Source: Lachnospiraceae bacterium A2 (GTDB lineage: Bacteria; Bacillota; Clostridia; Lachnospirales; Lachnospiraceae). Taken from it: DNA of 64,000 nt. This document shows, piece after piece, positions 59,344 through 64,000 of this stretch. Numbering within the stretch: the stretch's first letter is position 1; every line of letters starts with the position of its first letter. Location of the stretch: positions 2,501 to 66,500 of the forward strand of contig KE159641.1 in NCBI GenBank assembly GCA_000403315.2. Direction: 5' to 3'. The notes under the pieces were generated by a model. That model searched no databases, was not told the origin of the DNA, and saw nothing but the letters and a program-made list of their open reading frames with translations. The translations under genes and the position numbers were made by a program.

Positions 59344-61269
59344 TTATTTTAGGAGTTCCGCTTTCACGCTCTTAGTCCTTACCCCATAAAATATTTTCCC
59401 ATCCAGAACCTTATAGGCACGGATCCGGTAATAGCGGATTTTCTTCTTTTTCAGGCTTTTGTCCGTATAGGTTATTTTATTTTTTGATGTTGTCCTTACA
59501 ATTTCCTTAAAGCCGGAATTTTTCTTGGAAGAAGCATAGATCACGTAACCAGTGGCTTTCGGGTTTTTCTTCCATGACAGCTTTGCCTGCCCATTTTTCA
59601 GGCGTTTTACCGTCAGGGCAGGCGCCTTTAATGTAATTCCCCTTGTGTTCATGCTCAAAGAGCTTGTGCAGTATTCATGGGCGTTGTTCGCTGCAATTTT
59701 ATAAAAATAATAGGTGTTCACCTTTGCCGTCTTATCTACATAATTCCTCTTTTTGCTGGTCCCAATCAGGCTGTATGGCCCATTCTTTGTGGTAGAACGG
59801 TAAATCCCATAGCTGGATGCCCCTGGCACGGCATTCCATGCAATCTTTATATTCCCAAACTCCGTTTCTGCCAGGGAGCCATTTGCAGAAGAAGTTTTTA
59901 ACTGCTCCGGCATACTGCAGGTGACATACAAGGTATACGACGCCTTATCTGCTGTATTATCCTGGTTGACCACTGTTATTACAGTTTTTCCAGAAGCCTT
60001 CACATCCACAAGGCCGGTATCCGGGTCTACTGCGGCTACGCCCGTATTGCTGCTGGACCATCTTAAATTCCCGGAATCTGCCGAGGGGCGTATCTGGATT
60101 TTGTACCCCTGCCCTGCCAGATACCATTGCCGTGAAAAGGATAAGGGCGTCCTTACGGAAACGCTGCAAAATGCCTGCAGGCCGTCCGGCGTCACTGCTG
60201 CAACCACAGTGTCCCCTTGCTGGTTCCCTTTTACAGCCCCAGTAGCCGGGTTTACCGACGCAATATTTGTATTCAGGCTTTTATACGTAACGCCGGAAGA
60301 ACCAGGGGCAATTGCCGTGACAGTCGCCGACTCATTCGTTTTCAGCGTAAGCTTTTCTTTATCCATACGGATAGAACCTGGCACTAAAGAAACAAGGTTT
60401 AAAAGCTCCTGTTCCGAAAGGCTGCAGTTTTTCAGCGTGGCTTTCCTGGGGTCTGGCAATTCCCCATAAATCCTGTAGTAAAAAGACGCTGCCGCCAGAA
60501 AATAGCCTGCGTAAGCCGGGTGCTTTGAATCAATCCCCACCAGACGCATCCATGGGTACAGAATATGGGCACGGTTGGCATGCATCCCCACTGGGACTAC
60601 CTCCACCTGAAGCATCTGCTTGAGCAAATGGTACCCAGCGGCAAGGCGCAGTTCCATTTCCCCCGCCGTCAATAGCTGGGGCGTCCCATTCACCTTAATT
60701 GGCACGCCATCGCTGAACCCCTGGTTCATATACAGAAGCGGGGTGGCCTGGGGCTGGTAAATCTTCACCATGTCCAGAAGGCGTTCCACAGCCGGGTATG
60801 TGCGTTCCTCCAAATATTCAATCGGCGATGTGGTCTGTTCCTGGAATATAATATAATCCCAGTCTTCACCCACTAAAAGGGACACCAGTTCCCTATGGTA
60901 AGAAAGGTATCCCGTATCTAACCCCGCATAATACCTGAGCCATGCAGAACCATGGGCCAATGTCTTCACATCTATATTCCGCCCTTCGCCAGCAGCCAGT
61001 TCTTCCAGCGGCTGTTCTACCGTATACGTAATATTTTGGGAAGTCCATTTGGAAAAACTATTCCCAACAATCAGTACCCGCACCGGGTATCCTTGCGCCA
61101 CACTGTTCCCTGGGTTATCTTCCCCCTTGGCCCCTGCCCGGTTCCCGGCGCTTTTTTCTATGGCTGTTCCAGATGTCCCTCCATTGCCTGTGCCCTGCAT
61201 TGCATACACCTCCATGCTCCCCATGGTGCTGAACAATAGGGCAAGCAATATACACAAAAATTTTCTCAT
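59344..61269 (-). CDS. Exported SGNH-like (DUF4886) protein with Ig-like and FN3 domains
   Basis: The 641-residue protein starts with a signal peptide (MRKFLCILLALLFSTMGS). A SGNH-hydrolase-like domain (about 60-290) has VLIVGNSFSKW and DYIIFQEQTTSP; this is the DUF4886 type. Two Big_2-like Ig domains (about 310-490, KLTLKTNESATVTAI, VDVKASGKTVITV) and two fibronectin-III-like domains follow. It probably acts on an acylated glycan outside the cell. No sortase motif is visible. The ATG at 61269 follows AAAGGAG. Confidence 0.85.
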   Translation of the reverse strand: MRKFLCILLALLFSTMGSMEVYAMQGTGNGGTSGTAIEKSAGNRAGAKGEDNPGNSVAQGYPVRVLIVGNSFSKWTSQNITYTVEQPLEELAAGEGRNIDVKTLAHGSAWLRYYAGLDTGYLSYHRELVSLLVGEDWDYIIFQEQTTSPIEYLEERTYPAVERLLDMVKIYQPQATPLLYMNQGFSDGVPIKVNGTPQLLTAGEMELRLAAGYHLLKQMLQVEVVPVGMHANRAHILYPWMRLVGIDSKHPAYAGYFLAAASFYYRIYGELPDPRKATLKNCSLSEQELLNLVSLVPGSIRMDKEKLTLKTNESATVTAIAPGSSGVTYKSLNTNIASVNPATGAVKGNQQGDTVVAAVTPDGLQAFCSVSVRTPLSFSRQWYLAGQGYKIQIRPSADSGNLRWSSSNTGVAAVDPDTGLVDVKASGKTVITVVNQDNTADKASYTLYVTCSMPEQLKTSSANGSLAETEFGNIKIAWNAVPGASSYGIYRSTTKNGPYSLIGTSKKRNYVDKTAKVNTYYFYKIAANNAHEYCTSSLSMNTRGITLKAPALTVKRLKNGQAKLSWKKNPKATGYVIYASSKKNSGFKEIVRTTSKNKITYTDKSLKKKKIRYYRIRAYKVLDGKIFYGVRTKSVKAELLK

Positions 61270-61366
61270 ATGCATCTCCTTTGGCTGAAAGCCTATCCCT
61301 ATATTTTTTCTGTCCATTGGGCTGCAGCACCGGTTTTGGCTAGCCCACGCGCTGAACTGCCGCCAG

Positions 61367-62578
61367 CTACAGGCTCGTCCGCACCGGCTTTGGCTGGTAG
61401 CCCTTCTGTTCCAGCGAACCGATAATCTGCCCCTTATGCTCCGTGCCGAATGCTTCCATCGTAATCCGGAGCTCCACGGCTGCATTCCGGTTGGTGGACA
61501 CGAACTGGTTATGCTCTAATTTTATAACATTTCCCTGCTCTTTGGCAATAGCATCTGCTACTTTGCACAATTCCCCCGGCTTATCCGGCAAAAGCACTGA
61601 CACAGTAAAAATCCTGTCACGGAAAATCAGCCCCTGCTGCACCACGGAGGACATGGTAATGACATCCATATTCCCGCCGCTCAAAATAGAAACAACACGT
61701 TTATTTTCCACATCCAGATGGCGCAGGGCTGCAACAGCCAGAAGCCCGGAATTTTCCACTACCATTTTGTGGTTTTCCACCATGTCAAGGAAGGCAACTA
61801 CCAGTTCATCGTCCTCCACCGTAATAATGCCGTCCAGATTTTCCCGGATATAGGGAAAAATCATTTCCCCCGGCGTCTTAACTGCAGTGCCGTCTGCAAT
61901 GGTGCTGACACCGGGCAAAGTCGTCACCTGCCCAGCTTCGATGGAGGCCTGCAGGCAGTTCGCCCCGGCAGGCTCTACCCCTATCACCTTAATTTTGGGG
62001 TTTAATAGCTTGGCAAGCACGGACACCCCGGTAGCAAGGCCGCCGCCCCCTACCGGAACAAGGATGTATTCCACCAGGGGAAGCTCCTTAAAAATTTCCA
62101 TTGCTATGGTCCCTTGCCCGGTAGCCACCGCCAGGTCGTCAAAGGGATGGATAAAGGTATACCCATGCTCTGCCGCCAGCTCGTATGCTTTCTGGCAGGA
62201 CTCGTCGTACACATCCCCATACAGGATGACTTCGGCCCCGTACCCTTTGGTGCGGTTGACTTTAATCAGGGGCGTGGTGGTGGGCATGACAATCGTAGAC
62301 TTTACCCCGTAGCATTTTGCCGCATAGGCCACCCCTTGGGCATGGTTCCCTGCGGAAGCTGTTATCAGGCCTTTTTCCCGCTCCTCGTCTGTAAGGGTGC
62401 TGATTTTATAGTAGGCCCCCCGTACTTTATAGGCTCCGGTGAACTGCATATTTTCTGGTTTCAGGTAAACCTTGTTCCCGGTCTGCCTGCTTAAATAATC
62501 GCTGTATACCAGCTTTGTTTCCAATGTTACTTCCCGTACAATTTTACTCGCTTCTTCAAATCTTTCAAGGGTCAGCAT
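61367..62578 (-). CDS. ilvA: Threonine ammonia-lyase
   Basis: The PLP enzyme turns threonine into 2-oxobutanoate and ammonia. The 403-residue protein has the PLP lysine in FTGAYKVRGAYYK, the glycine loop VGGGGLATG, and one C-terminal ACT domain (about 325-400, IFTVSVLLPDKPGELCKV). The length fits the ACT-bearing TdcB/IlvA2-type; catabolic (tdcB) use is possible. AAGGAGG precedes the ATG, 4 bases after ftsY ends. Confidence 0.95.
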   Translation of the reverse strand: MLTLERFEEASKIVREVTLETKLVYSDYLSRQTGNKVYLKPENMQFTGAYKVRGAYYKISTLTDEEREKGLITASAGNHAQGVAYAAKCYGVKSTIVMPTTTPLIKVNRTKGYGAEVILYGDVYDESCQKAYELAAEHGYTFIHPFDDLAVATGQGTIAMEIFKELPLVEYILVPVGGGGLATGVSVLAKLLNPKIKVIGVEPAGANCLQASIEAGQVTTLPGVSTIADGTAVKTPGEMIFPYIRENLDGIITVEDDELVVAFLDMVENHKMVVENSGLLAVAALRHLDVENKRVVSILSGGNMDVITMSSVVQQGLIFRDRIFTVSVLLPDKPGELCKVADAIAKEQGNVIKLEHNQFVSTNRNAAVELRITMEAFGTEHKGQIIGSLEQKGYQPKPVRTSL

Positions 62579-62581
62579 GGC

Positions 62582-63538
62582 TTATTCCTCCTTGGTATTT
62601 TCACTGACAGTAAACAGCGCGTTTACAAACTGTTCTGAATCAAATTTCTGCAAATCGTCTATGGTTTCCCCCACCCCGATATATTTCACCGGGATGCCCA
62701 GCTCTGACTGGATGGCAACGGCAATGCCGCCTTTGGCTGTCCCGTCCATTTTTGTCAGTATAATGCCGGAAATATCTGCCACCTCGGAAAACTGCTTTGC
62801 CTGGGCAAGGGCGTTCTGCCCGGTAGTCCCATCCAGCACTACCAGTGTTTCCCGGAAGGCTTCGGGATATTCTTTTTCCAAAATCCTGTGGATTTTTTTT
62901 AATTCTTCCATCAGGTTTTTTTTGTTGTGGAGCCGTCCGGCTGTGTCGCACAGGAGCACGTCCGCATTCCTTGCCTTTGCCGCCTGCACTGCGTCGTAGA
63001 CCACGGCGGCAGGGTCTGCCCCTTCCTGCCCGCCAATCATGTCCACCCCTGCCCGGTTTGCCCATTCGTTAAGCTGCTCCCCGGCGGCGGCACGGAAGGT
63101 GTCTGCTGCTGCGATAACCACACGTTTCCCCTGGTCTTTCAGCTTCCCGGCAAGCTTCCCGATGGAGGTGGTCTTGCCTACCCCGTTGACGCCGATTACC
63201 AGGACCACGGAGGTTTCATGCTCAAACTGGTAGGCAGTTTCCCCTACGTCCATCTGTTCCTTAATGCTGGAAATCAGGAGCTCCTTGCATTGGGCTGGCT
63301 CTTTGATATGCTGCTCCTTTACTTTCGCCCGCAGGTTTTCAAGGATTTCCGTGGTGGCATGGACGCCCAAATCCCCCATAATAAGGATTTCCTCCAGTTC
63401 TTCATAAAAATCCTCGTCTATGCTGGAAAACCCGCTGAAAATAGAATCTATCCCGGACACGATGGTGTCCCTTGTCTTTGTCAGGCCTTTCACAAGGCGG
63501 CTGAAAAAGCCTTTTTTTTCTTTTTCTCCGCTATTCAT
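62582..63538 (-). CDS. ftsY: Signal recognition particle receptor FtsY
   Basis: FtsY docks SRP-ribosome complexes at the membrane. The 318-residue GTPase has the N domain, GVNGVGKTTSIGKLAG, DTAGRLHNK, and TKMDGTAKGG. The acidic A domain is almost absent, as in Gram-positives. The ATG at 63538 (MNSGEKEKKGFF) follows AAAGGAG. It directly follows smc, as in Firmicutes. Confidence 0.97.
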   Translation of the reverse strand: MNSGEKEKKGFFSRLVKGLTKTRDTIVSGIDSIFSGFSSIDEDFYEELEEILIMGDLGVHATTEILENLRAKVKEQHIKEPAQCKELLISSIKEQMDVGETAYQFEHETSVVLVIGVNGVGKTTSIGKLAGKLKDQGKRVVIAAADTFRAAAGEQLNEWANRAGVDMIGGQEGADPAAVVYDAVQAAKARNADVLLCDTAGRLHNKKNLMEELKKIHRILEKEYPEAFRETLVVLDGTTGQNALAQAKQFSEVADISGIILTKMDGTAKGGIAVAIQSELGIPVKYIGVGETIDDLQKFDSEQFVNALFTVSENTKEE

Positions 63539-63570
63539 TGTCTGTGGCTCCTTTCTGTAAAAATTCAATG

Positions 63571-64000
63571 CTACGTAGCTAAGGTTTCAATTAAGTCTAC
63601 GGAAACCAACGTAGATACGCCCTTCTCCTGCATGGTAATGCCGTACAGGCGGTCGGCGGCTTCCATCGTGCCACGGCGGTGGGTGATTACGATAAACTGG
63701 GTGTGCCTGGTGAGTTTATGCAGGTATTTTGCAAACCGTCCTACATTGGAATCGTCCAGCGCCGCCTCAATCTCGTCCAGAAGGCAGAAGGGGGAGGGCT
63801 TTAGGTTCTGGATGGCAAACAGCAGGGAAATGGCTGTCAGGGACTTTTCCCCTCCGGAAAGCTGCATCATGTTCTGGAGTTTTTTCCCCGGGGGCTGGGC
63901 AATAATGCGGATGCCGCACTCCAGGATATCCTCATCTTCTACCAGCTCCAGTGTGCCACGGCCGCCGCCGAACAGCTCTTTGAATACCTTGTCAAATTCC
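63571..64000 (-). CDS. smc: Chromosome segregation protein SMC, C-terminal part
   Basis: Only the C-terminal head is in the window; the gene continues past the right edge. The reading frame is open to 64000: FDKVFKELFGGGRGTL, the ABC signature LSGGEKSLTAISLLFAI, Walker B FCLLDEIEAALDDSNV and the His-switch QFIVITHRRGTM. These are diagnostic for bacterial SMC, the core of the condensin complex that organises the chromosome. It is 32 bases upstream of ftsY. Confidence 0.96.
   Translation of the reverse strand, partial: EFDKVFKELFGGGRGTLELVEDEDILECGIRIIAQPPGKKLQNMMQLSGGEKSLTAISLLFAIQNLKPSPFCLLDEIEAALDDSNVGRFAKYLHKLTRHTQFIVITHRRGTMEAADRLYGITMQEKGVSTLVSVDLIETLAT

Overview
The window looks like chromosomal DNA of an anaerobic Gram-positive Clostridia member, most likely Lachnospiraceae. 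The reasons are strong AGGAGG ribosome binding sites, an NifJ-type pyruvate:ferredoxin oxidoreductase, a diphosphate-type phosphofructokinase, PRD/PTS regulation, and the order ylxM-ffh-rpsP-khpA-rimM-trmD-rplS-rbgA-rnhB known from Firmicutes. No rRNA, tRNA or CRISPR array was seen. The species is not determined.

Left part (1-24.4 kb): a CPC-type metal ATPase with an ArsR/SmtB-type operator; radA, a small conserved protein and clpC behind a GntR regulator and a cohesin/cadherin-like membrane protein; an intact 1573-bp IS4-type insertion sequence with an exact 8-bp target duplication; a PPi-type phosphofructokinase; a ZIP transporter divergent from a membrane-bound MerR-type regulator; an esterase and acyltransferase group; a hybrid histidine kinase with a GH31 alpha-glucosidase; and an aspartate kinase.

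Middle (24.8-43.6 kb): a LytTR response regulator with an AgrC-like kinase, then a long minus-strand run (39.5 to 27.0 kb) that looks like one operon. It is headed by a LicR-like PRD activator and holds an RDD membrane protein, lactose/cellobiose-class PTS IIA, IIB and IIC, a GrdB-like protein with a CGPC motif, an active and a ligand-free M42 peptidase pair, an aspartylglucosaminidase-type amidase, an M20 dipeptidase, a MupG-like 6-phosphoglycosidase, CutC and YitT. The natural reading is uptake and breakdown of amino-sugar or glycopeptide material. This is the best candidate for an undescribed metabolic system. nifJ follows upstream.

Right part (43.9-64 kb): an ABC-F ATPase and a GGDEF protein on the plus strand, then a minus-strand housekeeping block (smc, ftsY, ilvA, an SGNH/Ig-like exported protein, ylxM, ffh, rpsP, khpA, rimM, trmD, rplS, two lepB genes around rbgA, rnhB, FliK-like and FlhB-like proteins, yraN, pgeF).

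The most unusual DNA feature is a set of structured repeats. A 121-bp cloverleaf-folding element with GATTAGGG ends has three full copies, one internally deleted copy and one fragment; base-pair changes are compensated between copies and some copies have target-like direct repeats. A second family has three hairpins ending in a TATAGGAAA stem. A third, 162 bp long, has perfect 18-bp inverted ends. Many copies lie in mRNA leaders or between genes of one transcript, so they may affect expression.
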